Assembly (NCBI GenBank): GCA_016110215.1
Contig: JADWQD010000015.1
Span: 682,001-746,000, forward strand
Direction: 5' to 3'
Origin: Capronia americana
Lineage: Eukaryota; Ascomycota; Eurotiomycetes; Chaetothyriales; Herpotrichiellaceae
Length of the DNA stretch: 64,000 nucleotides
Shown here: positions 42,896-53,325 of the stretch, piece by piece
Position numbering within the stretch: the first letter of the stretch is position 1
Layout: every line of letters begins with the position of its first letter
Translations under genes and position numbers: made by a program
Notes under the pieces: model-generated
Told to the model about the DNA's origin: nothing
The model's database searches: none
Seen by the model: the letters and a program-made list of their open reading frames with translations, nothing else

Positions 42896-43159
42896 CAGTA
42901 TCCCAACGCGAAAGAAACCTGGTCGTCGCTTCGAAATACTACTGAACTTTGAAGCAAAAGCCCAATGCAGCTCCGTGCAGCCTTGCATTTTCGTGGCCAA
43001 TAGAATTTTGGCTTGGCTGATTTGTCAAGTTTACGCGAGGCTGTCTCTTTCCCCGCGCATCTGAAATATTCCAAGTGCGGCGGATTGGAATGACTCTGCT
43101 TCAGACTCCCTCTGTTCTTCCTCTTACTCGCTACCCTCCAAGCTTACAATCTGCCCAAC
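42896..43159. promoter_or_regulatory. short bidirectional promoter (MRPL1 / glutamyl-tRNA synthetase)
   Basis: Only 264 bp separate the two start codons of divergent translation genes, one mitochondrial and one cytosolic. A pyrimidine-rich tract (about 43098-43140) precedes the synthetase ATG, as is common at strongly expressed fungal genes. No defined factor site was identified. Confidence 0.45.
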
Positions 43160-44836
43160 ATGGCGGAAAAACCTCCCAAGGTCAAAGATGCGTCAGGTCC
43201 AAAGGGCAAGAAGGCGCCCAAAGTCAAACAAATGGAACTCCCCAACGCGGCCGCCGGCGTCGTCACACGCTTCCCTCCCGAACCCTCAGGCTACCTACAT
43301 ATCGGGCACTCGAAAGCCGCCCTGCTGAACGACTACTTTGCGCACATCCAATACCCGGGTGGAAAGTTGATCCTTCGGTTCGACGACACAAACACTGAGA
43401 AAGAGAATGCCGAGTATCAAGACGCCATCCGTGAGGATGTTGCCTTACTAGGGATTCAACCCGATGTAATCTCTTATACGAGCGACTACTTCGATCAAAT
43501 TGACGAGTATTGCGTGAAGATCATCCAAGCCGGCAAAGCATACGCAGACGACACGCCCGGCGACGTGATGTCCGCGCAAAGAATGGCACGTGAACCGAGC
43601 GTCCATCGAGATGACAGCATTGAGGACAATCTAGCGAGATACGAGGACATGAAGAAGGGCACTGAGGAAGGCAAACGCTGGTGTATCCGCGCCAAAATTT
43701 CGTACGCAAACGACAACGCCTCCCTCCGCGATCCGGTCATCTTCCGTTGCCCTAAGTCCCAAACCCCCCACCACCGCACCGGTGACAAATACAAAGCCTA
43801 CCCGACCTACCAGTTCGCCTGTCCGATCGTTGATTCGCTCGAGGGAGTCACCCATGCGCTGCGTACGACCGAGTACAACGACCAAGATGCACAGTACAAG
43901 TGGATTCTGAAGGCCCTCGAGTTGCGACCGGTCTACATATGGACCTTTTCCAAGATCCAGTTTGTCCGCACATTGATGAGCAAGAGGAAACTCACCAAGC
44001 TCGTCAATGCCGGCATCGTGTCTGGCTGGGACGATCCACGCTTCCCCACCGTCCGCGGCATAAGAAGACGCGGTATGACAGTCGAGGGCTTGCGTGATTT
44101 CATGGTCTCCCAAGGTCCCAGCAAGAACGTAGTCAACATGGATTGGCACACCATCTGGACGATGAACAAGAAGGTCATTGACCTCAAGGCTGCGAGGTAC
44201 ACCGCCGTCGACAGCAACCATGTCGTCTGCAAGATCACCAATCTCCCGCAGGACGGACCCTACGAGGAGACGAAGCCCAAGCACGCGAAATACGATCTCG
44301 GCGACAAGAAAGTCGTCTACTCGCAGAACATCCTCATCGAACAAGACGACGCCCGCACTTTCGCGAAGGACGAAGAAATCACGCTCATGAACTGGGGCAA
44401 CGCCTACGTTCGAGACATAGAATATGCCAATTCAACTGCCTCCTCAGCCACCCCGGACAGCGTGGCAGACGGAGTCAGCAACCTGGGCAACGTCTCTTCC
44501 ATGACGCTCGAGCTCCACCTAGACGGGGACTTCAAAGCCACGAAGAAGAAGATCACATGGCTGTCGAAGGACCAGGATCTCGTGCCCATCGAACTCGTCG
44601 ACTTTGACCACCTGCTCGCCAAGGACAAGTTGACAGAAGAGGACGAGTCGCACTGGGAGGACTTCCTGACCAAGCAAAGCGAGTTCAAGACCGAAGCCGT
44701 CGCGGACGTTAACGTATGGGACGTCAAAGTGGACGATGTCCTCCAGTTCGACCGAAAGGGGTATTATCGATGTGATAGAGCGCCAACCAAGGAGGCCAAG
44801 GGTGTTTTCTTCAAGATTCCTTCAGGCAAGGAGTGA
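43160..44836 (+). CDS. GUS1: cytosolic glutamate-tRNA ligase (GluRS), 558 aa
   Basis: A class I synthetase of the eukaryotic/archaeal GluRS type. The HIGH motif reads GYLHIGHSKAALLN, the KMSKS equivalent is LMSKRKLTKLV, and the intervening RFDDTNTEKEN, GVTHALRTTEYNDQD and GWDDPRFPTVRGIRRRGMT blocks are diagnostic. The C-terminal beta-barrel anticodon-binding region follows. It charges tRNA-Glu with glutamate in the cytosol. Yeast Gus1 has an additional N-terminal GST-like domain (708 residues); here only about 35 Lys-rich residues precede the catalytic core, so that domain is missing from this model. The ATG context (CCAACATGG) is good and upstream space is short, so I keep this start. It is intronless. 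The glutamine enzyme is excluded by the lack of its specific N-terminal pattern. Confidence 0.93.
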   Translation: MAEKPPKVKDASGPKGKKAPKVKQMELPNAAAGVVTRFPPEPSGYLHIGHSKAALLNDYFAHIQYPGGKLILRFDDTNTEKENAEYQDAIREDVALLGIQPDVISYTSDYFDQIDEYCVKIIQAGKAYADDTPGDVMSAQRMAREPSVHRDDSIEDNLARYEDMKKGTEEGKRWCIRAKISYANDNASLRDPVIFRCPKSQTPHHRTGDKYKAYPTYQFACPIVDSLEGVTHALRTTEYNDQDAQYKWILKALELRPVYIWTFSKIQFVRTLMSKRKLTKLVNAGIVSGWDDPRFPTVRGIRRRGMTVEGLRDFMVSQGPSKNVVNMDWHTIWTMNKKVIDLKAARYTAVDSNHVVCKITNLPQDGPYEETKPKHAKYDLGDKKVVYSQNILIEQDDARTFAKDEEITLMNWGNAYVRDIEYANSTASSATPDSVADGVSNLGNVSSMTLELHLDGDFKATKKKITWLSKDQDLVPIELVDFDHLLAKDKLTEEDESHWEDFLTKQSEFKTEAVADVNVWDVKVDDVLQFDRKGYYRCDRAPTKEAKGVFFKIPSGKE

Positions 44837-45663
44837 AGAGTGAGGGACGAGGAGGGAACTCGCACACGTGCAATGAGCGAGCGCCAAAAGTTCACGAAAC
44901 ACGTCCGGTGTGCGTTGGGAGAGGAAAATTCGGGCATCACTACCCATGTCAGGCCAGATTAGATCAGATCATGCGCAAATGCGTGTGTGCATGGTTCTAT
45001 TATGTCACGTCATGTTAGATCACGAGAGGCACCTACGAGTACGTGAGGCATGCTCTGCTGGGTGCATGGAAAGCCCAAAGAGCCAGCGATTCGAATATCA
45101 TGCATGCGTGCCGCATGCAAGGGGCAGAGAAACTAACTGTAGATGGCGGTTCGGTCTGTCAGCCGTCAACCGACATGCAGATTTAGACTTGTCAAGAGAA
45201 ATACGTACCTCCGTATCTATAATTGAGCGAATGATTGACGTGACAGGCTGTCCGCTAAAATCGAAGTTGAACATCCCTTACACAGTATGAACTCAACAAC
45301 CTTGGAAGGCGTCTTCGCCTACTTGTACATACTTGTAGCCATAATTTCATTTCGGCACTTTGGCCATTGCTTTTGTGGTCGTAATTCCATGTCTCCGTAT
45401 CTCGTCTCGTCAGGGGGCGTACCTTTTGCCTCCTTAGTTCGTTCTCTGGCCGTCGTGGCACTTGACGTGCTATGTGGATCATCAATCCAATCCCACCCCA
45501 TCCCATCCCTCCCGGATCAGTCACTCCGTACGCCGCCGTACCTAAACTAACCCTTACATTGCCTCTAACCGGTACAGTGAGTGAGCGAGTGAGTGATTGA
45601 GTGGGTCTTATCTTCTTTCGGAAATTACGTACGTACAGTAGCGACAAGGAAAGAACATCTTTT
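44837..45663. other. convergent intergenic region
   Basis: The 827 bp between convergent genes contain short frames only. CTCCGTA-type motifs occur near 45207 and 45524. A GAGTGAGT-rich short repeat (about 45578-45604) is visible. No gene supported. Confidence 0.5.
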
Positions 45664-47658
45664 TCACCCAGCAGATGGGATTGTCGACACTTGTGTCAGT
45701 ACCTCGGACGGGGCGCCTTCGCCGCCGGATCGGTGCCGGCCAGCGGTAAGGGGCCTCGAACTCCGGCGCGCATTGCTCGGCTTGGTCATCATCGATGTCC
45801 GCGTCGTCCCGTAGCTGCTTGCGGAATATACACTCAGGTTCTTGCCTGCTTGGCCGTGCCGCCACACTCGCTGGTGCTGGTACTGTTGCAGAGGTAATTG
45901 TGACTGTGACAGTCCGAGGCCATTGTATCCATGGTGGGGGTGGTGGTGGTGGTACTGCCGGTGGCGGATGGGATCCGGTCGGCGGAGACTAGAGCGAGAC
46001 GAAGAAGATGATGTTGAAGACGGCGTTGATGATGAGGTGGAGTGGCTGGTGATGCTTGTACCGGTCCGAGGGCGCGCTACGACAGGCGCTGCTGAGTGTC
46101 CTGCTGCCCGAGTCGGTATGCCTGGTGCAGCAGCAGCCGGCCCTGGCTGGGGTGGTTGAACAGTGAGAGTTGGCAGCGGTGGTGGAGGGCCCGAGGGCAT
46201 GGGTGCGGCAGATTGCTTCCTTGGGGATGTTTGCCTGGCTGCTTTTGTCTCTGCCTTTTTGGTCGATGCTGGTGTCGCCGCTGGTGTCGCCGCTGGTGTC
46301 GCCGCTGGAAACATAGGAGCACGCGATTCCCGCTTCTTGATATTTAGTGGCTGGACAAGCAGGTCTGGTGTCGATTTGGACTGAGGCAAAGTCGGCCGTG
46401 AAGCTGCAGCAGCACCGGTACTGAGTGCTCGAAGTGTTGGGTCGGCACTCAATGGTGTATGCTGGAGAGTCGGCGCCCATGCTGGAGGCGGCAGTGTTGG
46501 AAGAGGTGGAACGTCTGGGATAACAGCACTGGTGGCAGGTGCCTCTCCCGCTTTCTCACGTCGTAGGTCTCCTCTTTCGGGATTGCTGCCGGCTCGACTC
46601 CGAGATGACGAGATTGTCGACGGACGAGTGGACGGCATGGTGACCCATGTCTTCGACGACAGTGAGGATGTCATGGACGAGTTCCGATCGCTCAGCTCCA
46701 GACAATGTCCCTCAGAAACCGATCTTAACGTGCTCGAATACATGCTGGGTGGTAAGTTGTACGAGGCATATCTCGGCCTCTGGTCGTGCCACTGATACCT
46801 GTGCGGGTAGATCGCCTTCTGGGAAGACAGACTGTTGCGCCGCTGCTGCCATTGCTCGTGCTCGATGCGGCTATAACGGCGCCCGGGAACGAGATAGAGG
46901 GGATCCTCCTTACCAAGCGACGACTCTGAACGACCGCTGGAGAAAGATGGTGCAAATGGGTGCTTCTTGGGATGATTGCGACAGGTGCAGTAGCAGCTGA
47001 TGAGGCTTGTTCCGCGCCGGGTGTGGTGCTGGCCGATACTGTCAAAGAACGACAGGGCGGTGATCCCAAGGCTGTGTTCGAGAAGCACGTTAGAAATGAG
47101 CCTCCACAGGATTTTGGCATAATACTCACGCCATTAGCACGGACATTGCCACAAGTCCCCGATGTAGTCGGCACGGGAGCCCATATCTCCAGTTCTGTTC
47201 CTTCAGGTTGTTCTGCCACTCAGGCAACGGCTGATCAAGACAGACAGGCGCTCTGACAGCCACCAGCAGATTGATGCAGGCGAGTATTACCCAGAGGAAA
47301 AGCAGAAGCTGGATCGCGGCGGTGCAAGCTGATTCAAGCCTTGGGGAAGCGGTTGAGGGCGAGATGGACTGCAAGTTCTTGCTCCTCTGACGGATAAAGA
47401 GGTGACAGCGAATCCCAACAACGACAATGGTTGGTAACGACTGAGGGGGTGTTAGCCGGCGCTGGAGCCGTCACACAGATTTGCGGCCTGACTCACAAAA
47501 GCAATTGAGAGGTTAATGCCAGCAGATGTCGTCGAGCAAACAGCGGCCTTGGCCCGCAAGAAGACGGCAATTATGAACATGCTGTAAGCCAGTGTAAGGA
47601 CAAAGCAGACAGCGATGATCCTGTATGCCGCCGTGTTGTTTCGGTCCTGCCTCGCCAT
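45664..47658 (-). CDS. four-TM membrane protein with long Ser/Pro-rich tail, 626 aa, three exons
   Basis: Exons are 47658-47497, 47440-47130 and 47071-45664. The introns are 56 and 58 bp, GTGAGT donors, with CTAAC branches and CAG acceptors, and phases agree. Four hydrophobic segments precede the tail: IIAVCFVLTLAYSMFIIAVF, GINLSIAFSLPTIVVVGI, CTAAIQLLLFLWVILACINL and VAMSVLMALGITALSFF, with a Trp/Cys-containing loop (PEWQNNLKEQNWRYG). This is a MARVEL/claudin-like four-helix topology. The remaining about 440 residues are disordered and rich in Ser, Pro, Thr and Arg, with a 12-bp tandem repeat encoding AATP units (about 46268-46310) and a His-rich patch (HHHHPHHG). I do not recognise a named family. 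The tail probably faces the cytosol and carries regulatory phosphosites. Confidence 0.72.
46268..46310. repeat. 12-bp coding tandem repeat (AATP units)
   Basis: Three near-identical GTCGCCGCTGGT units read directly from the plus strand. On the coding strand they give repeated Ala-Ala-Thr-Pro in the tail of the four-TM protein. Confidence 0.8.
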
Positions 47659-48154
47659 GGTCGTGACTTGTGTAGAGTGATGGTCGAGACTGCGCAGCCA
47701 ACACTGTGGGGGAGGCCATGTTGAAATGGTGAGCAGGGCGTTTTGCAATAAATCGAAAATCGACCGTCGCCATCTTCAAGAATGCTCATTGAATGAAGAG
47801 GGCAGGCAAGGGTTAGAAGAAGGTGGCTGGATGAATTCCCGCGAAGCTACAACGGACAAAAGGGCGCAAGTTCGACACGGTTCGAGATACCGCGACACGC
47901 ACCAAGATATGCATGAACCGCGACGCGCCGCCAGATGCCGCGACACGCCTGCCAGGGCAAAGGGATGGATATTTGACTGCGCTTTGACATCGCAGCCACC
48001 CAGCTCATTAATGCCCCGTCAAGGCATTCCCATAGCCGTGATTCCAATGGCTCCAAAACTCCCAGGCTCAACCAACGAACAAATCAGGTGCAGTATCTTA
48101 CAACCCAACCCATGGGTATCTCGCGCATCGTCTACAACAGTCCTCTGCCATTTC
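47659..48154. other. intergenic between two minus-strand genes
   Basis: The 496-bp space has no supported gene. A plus-strand frame extending into the polymerase gene is an antisense shadow. CGCGACACGC direct repeats occur near 47890-47946. Confidence 0.45.
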
Positions 48155-51100
48155 TCATCCCAACTCCGTCATAAAATCTTCCTCAATGAAATCCTCGTCG
48201 GCATCTTCGGCAAACGCGTCGTCGTCGTCATCATCGGCGACGCCGCGTTCGAGTCGCCGCTTGGTGGACTTGGTATCGACTCTCAATATTTCGTGAATTT
48301 CCGCAACCATAGGCATGACTTTGCCTTTATGGCGCAACATCTTGATGACGCACAAATCGTACCCTGCAACCTGCCATGCCCACCACGGGAATGTGCGCCC
48401 AGCAATGGTAAGATGGGCATACAGACATGACGCCCGTAGCAGTGTCCAGTAGGCAAAGGGATGCTGCTCCTCTTCCTCCTCTTCATACCGCAGCCGAAGT
48501 CGATGATGAACCTTCTTCGGCTCGATAGCTTTGAACTGTTCGTATAAAGACTGAACAGCCGCAGCGGAGGCGAAGTTATTCATGTTCGTCCTCGGGGCAT
48601 CGAAGCTAGAGGTAAGCTGTGGTGGAGCCCACTTCCTCCACGTCTCGCACAATCTGGATATGTGGCCGCGCAGCCCATCATCACCCTTCAACACATCGCC
48701 GAGGGCGGGCGTGACTTGGCCGTTCGGGGAAACTTTGGCATTCAGCAACCGCCTCGCCTTCAATTCATCCTGCTCATCCTTCATCTTCTCCTCCTCTTTT
48801 CTCCAGTATCGACTAAGATCCCTGTCATAGGTTCCTACTTTCTTCCGGCGAGCATGCATGTCTGCTAGGACCCTGTCCTTCTCACTTTCTGCAACATCGA
48901 ATGTAAGATGATCCATCACGTTGAGATGAGAAGCTGTAGATTTCGAGGGAGCTCTGCCGTCCTTGTAGCCAAGTGTAGGTAGTGGCCGGGAACCGATTGC
49001 CTTGTTGCGGAACGAGTTCCAATCCGTCGTGCTGATTGACCACCCTTGCTTGCGGCTATCCACCAAATAGCCTGCGAGAGCGGCAAGTTTGATCGCGGCC
49101 GGGTGTAACAATGTCTCTTTTTGCCGTTGTTGACTGAGGGAGTATACATGCTTCTCCCACACGCGAGTACATATGCCTAGACGCTCCTCCCTGGCATTGA
49201 AAGAGAGACATCCTTGTAAGAAATTTTGCATCGATTTTGTGTCGTACCGACATCCGTCAAAAATCTCCGATAGTGGCCTGGACTCGTTGATCATGCCACA
49301 ATCCCCTTGCGTAGGCATTTGCGGCATCTGGGCGTTGCAGAACGGCTCGGTAAATCTGGGGTCCCAAATGCAGGTGACCGTGTCGCCGTCATAATCACCA
49401 CCGGAGAGGAGCGCCGCTGTAGACTTGTTACCGCGGGTCGAGAACAAGATGACGTTCTTGTAATTCCTCAGCTCGTGCTTGTAAACCGCCTTTCGAAGCT
49501 GCATGTCAGAGGCCAGATGTGCCGGGTTGCGAGCTACCAGAACGTTAATATTGTCAAGTGCCGTCTCGCTGATACCAGTTCTTGGGTCGACGAGAGGAGC
49601 AGAGGAACTCAGAAACACTTCGTCTTCGGCGAGAACATCACATGGGTCGGGGGCACAGTAGACCAAAGTAGAATAAGGCAGCTTGATCGACATCTTCTCG
49701 AGGTAGCCGGCCATGTAGTCTCTCAGTAGGTCGGTAGCACATTCCACGAGCCGCTCACAATCTAGTGGATGGAAGCCTGCCTCGATCAGCAGCTTCATTT
49801 GGTGCTGCTTACGGGCCGGAAACGACCCCAAGAGTTTGATGGATTCTGATGCAGAAGAGTAACCGCGTTCCTGTAACCATAGCCGCAGGCGTCTGGGTTC
49901 GGACAATGCGTCGGTCAGGGAGTCTGAATATGATCTCACATCCTCTTTCAATGCTTCTCTGAACATTCTGCGAGGTACGCCTCTGTCCTCGAGGATGGTG
50001 ATCAACTGCATATTCAAATGAGCCTGGGTACAGTCACGGGCGAATGACAGCACCTCGAAGGTACGCTGAATGGCATCGGCGCGAGGTCGCTCCCGAGGAT
50101 GAGGTTTGATCTTCAGCTGGGAATCCGAAACCTGGATCCAGAATCCTCGTTGACTGGTATCAGCGAACCTGCCTTGGTAGTCCACGATCCACAAACCTTT
50201 CGCTCCTGAAATGCGTCCTTGGACTGCCGAAGGCACTTCTCCTCCGCGCCCAGAAGCTGCCCAAATGGCTTTGGCAAGCGGGTATGAGATCAAAGCACAT
50301 CCGTCGTTCATTACTTGATGCGCGCGTTTACCGCCGGGTTCTTCGACTGGTTCGTCACCCAATTTGTCGGGCAAGTGGAGAAACTCACGTTGTTCAAGTT
50401 CCACGGTAGGAGTCGTCTTCGAGAATCCAAGACTCCATCTCGAAAAGAGTTTGAGGTCTGGCGAATTGGCGTTGGCTTCAATCGGGATATGCCACTGCAT
50501 CAAATCTTCTAGCATGATCTCTGGGTGTCGCATGCCCTCTCTCAATACCAAGTCGCCAAGATTAGCAGGAGCACGTTGGATTATATCGAACCCAGTTTCT
50601 GCAAATAGAACGATCTTAATCCTCTTCTCCGACTTATTCGGTCCTCTTTTTCGGTCCCCTTCTTCTGCGAAGCAAACTCTCCAGGAGCGACCCGCAATAA
50701 AGTGTTGGTTTGATGCGAGGAAGTCGGTGATTTTTTGATGCAGCGGGACACGGTCCTTGTCAAGTGATCGGATTCTCTCTGGCAGTCTAGAAAAGACAGG
50801 AGCAGAGAGCACCACAAACCTATCGGCCCCAAACTTTCGGTGAAGACGGCACGACTTCTCCAATTGTACTGGATTGAGTTGTAGTTGGAATAGCCCTTGG
50901 AGGGGGTCTTCACTCCATTCCAGAGCGGCCGTAAAATACCCAACTTGGTTTGTTTCTTCATCCCAATATTTGTTCTGCGAAGTCATCCAGGTCGGTAGCT
51001 CCGACCTCGCTGGCAGCGATCGTGGATCTTTCCCCCGGTGCGTCTCCTTGACTGTATCGTACAATCTCGCGCCTGAAAATTCATTCTTTACGTCGCCCTG

Positions 51101-52252
51101 CTGAACCTTCTGGTGGAGCTGAATCGGCTTGAGGCCAGTCGATGGGGCGAGGCGATGTATTTCCCAGCTATACCAGAAGGGAGCCTCCCGTGGTAGCCAA
51201 GCTTTTACTTTGAAAGGAGTATTCCGAAGGAGGTCCGTCGGATCGAACGCGGTCGGAGTGGGACAAGCTTCATCAAACGATTTTCGAAAGTCCTCATCTT
51301 GTTCTAGATCCATGATATCCTGAGTTGGTAATAAATCTTGTGACTCCTCATCTTCCGAACCAAGCATTGAGGTTGTGTTTGAGATATTTAGTCCGTCTGG
51401 TTCTCCTGGCGCTGTAAAGACCGAAGACACAGCGGGAGAAGGCGCAGTCTCGAAACTGATGTGTTGAGTGGCTGGAGTAATGGCTTGAGCTTGAGGAGGA
51501 AGTGTAGGCTTAAACGGTAGAAATTGGGGCAGTGTCTGCTGTCGGTACTGCCGCTTGTTTTGCTGCTTCCAAGAGTAAGTACAGATGACTTCAGAAGTGG
51601 AGAGGAGACTGACCCCGTTAGGAGAGTTCAGTGTGCGTTTGGCGGACTTTGTCACGGGGTTCTTGAGCTCGGGTTCTTCAGATCTGGCTGTGATCACCCC
51701 AGGAGCCTTCGTGACCCGGCGTGTGGGTGTTATGGCCTCCTGCTTGGGAGCCATAACCTGCTTCCGAGGAGTTGAAGGCGCCGTGGTGAAGGGCGTTGTA
51801 GAAACAGTCTCAGTAGAATATGTACGGGACAGATTCGCCAGCTCGTAATTCTCATCCAATATCTGGAACAGTCGTTCCTGCAACAGAAGTCTCTGCGCGT
51901 CTGAAAGTCGCACGACGCCCGATTTTCGTTGGGTTTGAAGGTCACGCTCAACCATGCTTTTGGTCTGAGGAAGGACCGGCAGAGTACCCCGCTCTTGTGA
52001 TGGCTTGAAAACCCATCCGGAATGAATCTGCCGGGCGCTCACGTTGAACTCTTCGAGGAGAGCGTCGATATTGTTGGTTTTGTAGCAAAAGAATCTGATC
52101 CTCTCATAGCATCTCTTTGCGAGAAGACCTGTTTGGTCAGGTCGGCCTGCATCCCCTCCATAGCGTCTGGGGAGCCCTAAATCCCAGTGGGCATTGAGAG
52201 TGTCGATGATTGAATCGATTCTTGGGCTGATATCACGAGGTGTGGTCGCCAT
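48155..52252 (-). CDS. RNA-dependent RNA polymerase (RNAi pathway), 1365 aa
   Basis: An eukaryotic cell-encoded RdRP. The catalytic double-psi barrel motif DYDGD is at 953-957 within LLSGGDYDGDTVTCIWD. The family motif before it reads INVLVARNPAHLASDMQ. The N-terminal half is variable and Ser/Pro-rich (residues about 120-350). The C-terminus ends in a very acidic tail (DDDDDDAFAEDADEDF). Such enzymes copy single-stranded RNA into dsRNA for Dicer in quelling, meiotic silencing or related small-RNA pathways; fungi usually have two or three paralogues (QDE-1, SAD-1, RRP-3 types) and I cannot assign which without alignment. I use the ATG at 52252 because the frame upstream of it opens with a non-ATG codon. 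No intron is required over 4.1 kb. Its presence implies the organism keeps at least part of RNA silencing. Confidence 0.92.
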   Translation of the reverse strand: MATTPRDISPRIDSIIDTLNAHWDLGLPRRYGGDAGRPDQTGLLAKRCYERIRFFCYKTNNIDALLEEFNVSARQIHSGWVFKPSQERGTLPVLPQTKSMVERDLQTQRKSGVVRLSDAQRLLLQERLFQILDENYELANLSRTYSTETVSTTPFTTAPSTPRKQVMAPKQEAITPTRRVTKAPGVITARSEEPELKNPVTKSAKRTLNSPNGVSLLSTSEVICTYSWKQQNKRQYRQQTLPQFLPFKPTLPPQAQAITPATQHISFETAPSPAVSSVFTAPGEPDGLNISNTTSMLGSEDEESQDLLPTQDIMDLEQDEDFRKSFDEACPTPTAFDPTDLLRNTPFKVKAWLPREAPFWYSWEIHRLAPSTGLKPIQLHQKVQQGDVKNEFSGARLYDTVKETHRGKDPRSLPARSELPTWMTSQNKYWDEETNQVGYFTAALEWSEDPLQGLFQLQLNPVQLEKSCRLHRKFGADRFVVLSAPVFSRLPERIRSLDKDRVPLHQKITDFLASNQHFIAGRSWRVCFAEEGDRKRGPNKSEKRIKIVLFAETGFDIIQRAPANLGDLVLREGMRHPEIMLEDLMQWHIPIEANANSPDLKLFSRWSLGFSKTTPTVELEQREFLHLPDKLGDEPVEEPGGKRAHQVMNDGCALISYPLAKAIWAASGRGGEVPSAVQGRISGAKGLWIVDYQGRFADTSQRGFWIQVSDSQLKIKPHPRERPRADAIQRTFEVLSFARDCTQAHLNMQLITILEDRGVPRRMFREALKEDVRSYSDSLTDALSEPRRLRLWLQERGYSSASESIKLLGSFPARKQHQMKLLIEAGFHPLDCERLVECATDLLRDYMAGYLEKMSIKLPYSTLVYCAPDPCDVLAEDEVFLSSSAPLVDPRTGISETALDNINVLVARNPAHLASDMQLRKAVYKHELRNYKNVILFSTRGNKSTAALLSGGDYDGDTVTCIWDPRFTEPFCNAQMPQMPTQGDCGMINESRPLSEIFDGCRYDTKSMQNFLQGCLSFNAREERLGICTRVWEKHVYSLSQQRQKETLLHPAAIKLAALAGYLVDSRKQGWSISTTDWNSFRNKAIGSRPLPTLGYKDGRAPSKSTASHLNVMDHLTFDVAESEKDRVLADMHARRKKVGTYDRDLSRYWRKEEEKMKDEQDELKARRLLNAKVSPNGQVTPALGDVLKGDDGLRGHISRLCETWRKWAPPQLTSSFDAPRTNMNNFASAAAVQSLYEQFKAIEPKKVHHRLRLRYEEEEEEQHPFAYWTLLRASCLYAHLTIAGRTFPWWAWQVAGYDLCVIKMLRHKGKVMPMVAEIHEILRVDTKSTKRRLERGVADDDDDDAFAEDADEDFIEEDFMTELG

Positions 52253-53325
52253 AGCTTCGGCATTCCCACAACTCGAAGTCAAATCGAAGACTGGCAATAA
52301 GAGCACGCTTCAACGTAACCTAAGACGCCTTTCCCCAGTTATCCACGAGTCCACCCTGAGACTGGATGCAGCTCACCTTATGTTGTTGCTAGGAGCCTTA
52401 TGAACTATTGACACTGTTCCCAATGCGCCGAAACGCCCGCAACCAAAACAGTACAGTACAGTACAAGAAAAAGGACAGCGTCTGAAACAGCTCAAGTTGA
52501 GTACATGATTATCCAAGAACCAGTGCCTGAGGCAACGAGTGAAAGTCCAAGTAACGATCGGAGTAGAACAGGAAGGGACGTCCAGAGCGGGGGAGGAGAC
52601 CATTGAGCCGCAGGCCTGGCGCCCGGAAAAACATGGCGCCCGGCAATGGAGCGGCACGACCCCTGGCGCTACTTACGCTGTTGCCCCGGAAGCATTCCTG
52701 CTGCACCTTGACCCGTGTCGACGCGTTAAGTGCTACGTTTTTGTGGCTGTTGGACGGGGGATCTTTGTGTTGGGGGTCATATGCTGAAGCCTCGATCTTA
52801 TCGAGATCAAATGTACTCAGAACCTCCATGCGGTTCTTAAGCATCAGGTGACACCAGACACCTGGACTCAAATCACGGCGCAGTGGAGAAGAGAAAGAGA
52901 GAGTGTGAGAGTACCAGGGAAGGCAGCTACGAAGGGGCTTTCGAGCCTTTTTATTGTTCTGGCTCTCGAAGTAGACTACGTATTTACCATCTCTCGGTAG
53001 GCAATTATTGGTGCCTGCAGCACGCCGTAATGCAACCGTGCCCCAGGCATTGGAGGCGAGACTTGAATACGGCAGCTATGAGCCAACCACTTCCACGCTT
53101 GACAACGACCTAAGACCTAAAGCTTCAATAGTGACGTCCTCCGCACTTCCGGGGCCACTCAGCACAAGTTCACAGCACCGCGTAAATCATCTGCTCGCCA
53201 TACCACTCGACCGTGTTTCTGGCCATTTCGCGGTCGTTCACAACTGGTTGTCATGCATTCGTTGAGTCGTCATCAGAGGTGTTTCTCTGATGTCTAGGGT
53301 TCGAGGGCTCGCACAAGCCAAGTCC
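52253..53325. other. intergenic, no supported gene
   Basis: A 1.07-kb spacer upstream of the RdRP gene and downstream of calcineurin A, both on the minus strand. A GTACA/ACAGTACAGTACA short tandem is at about 52449-52466. No domain-bearing frame. Confidence 0.45.
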
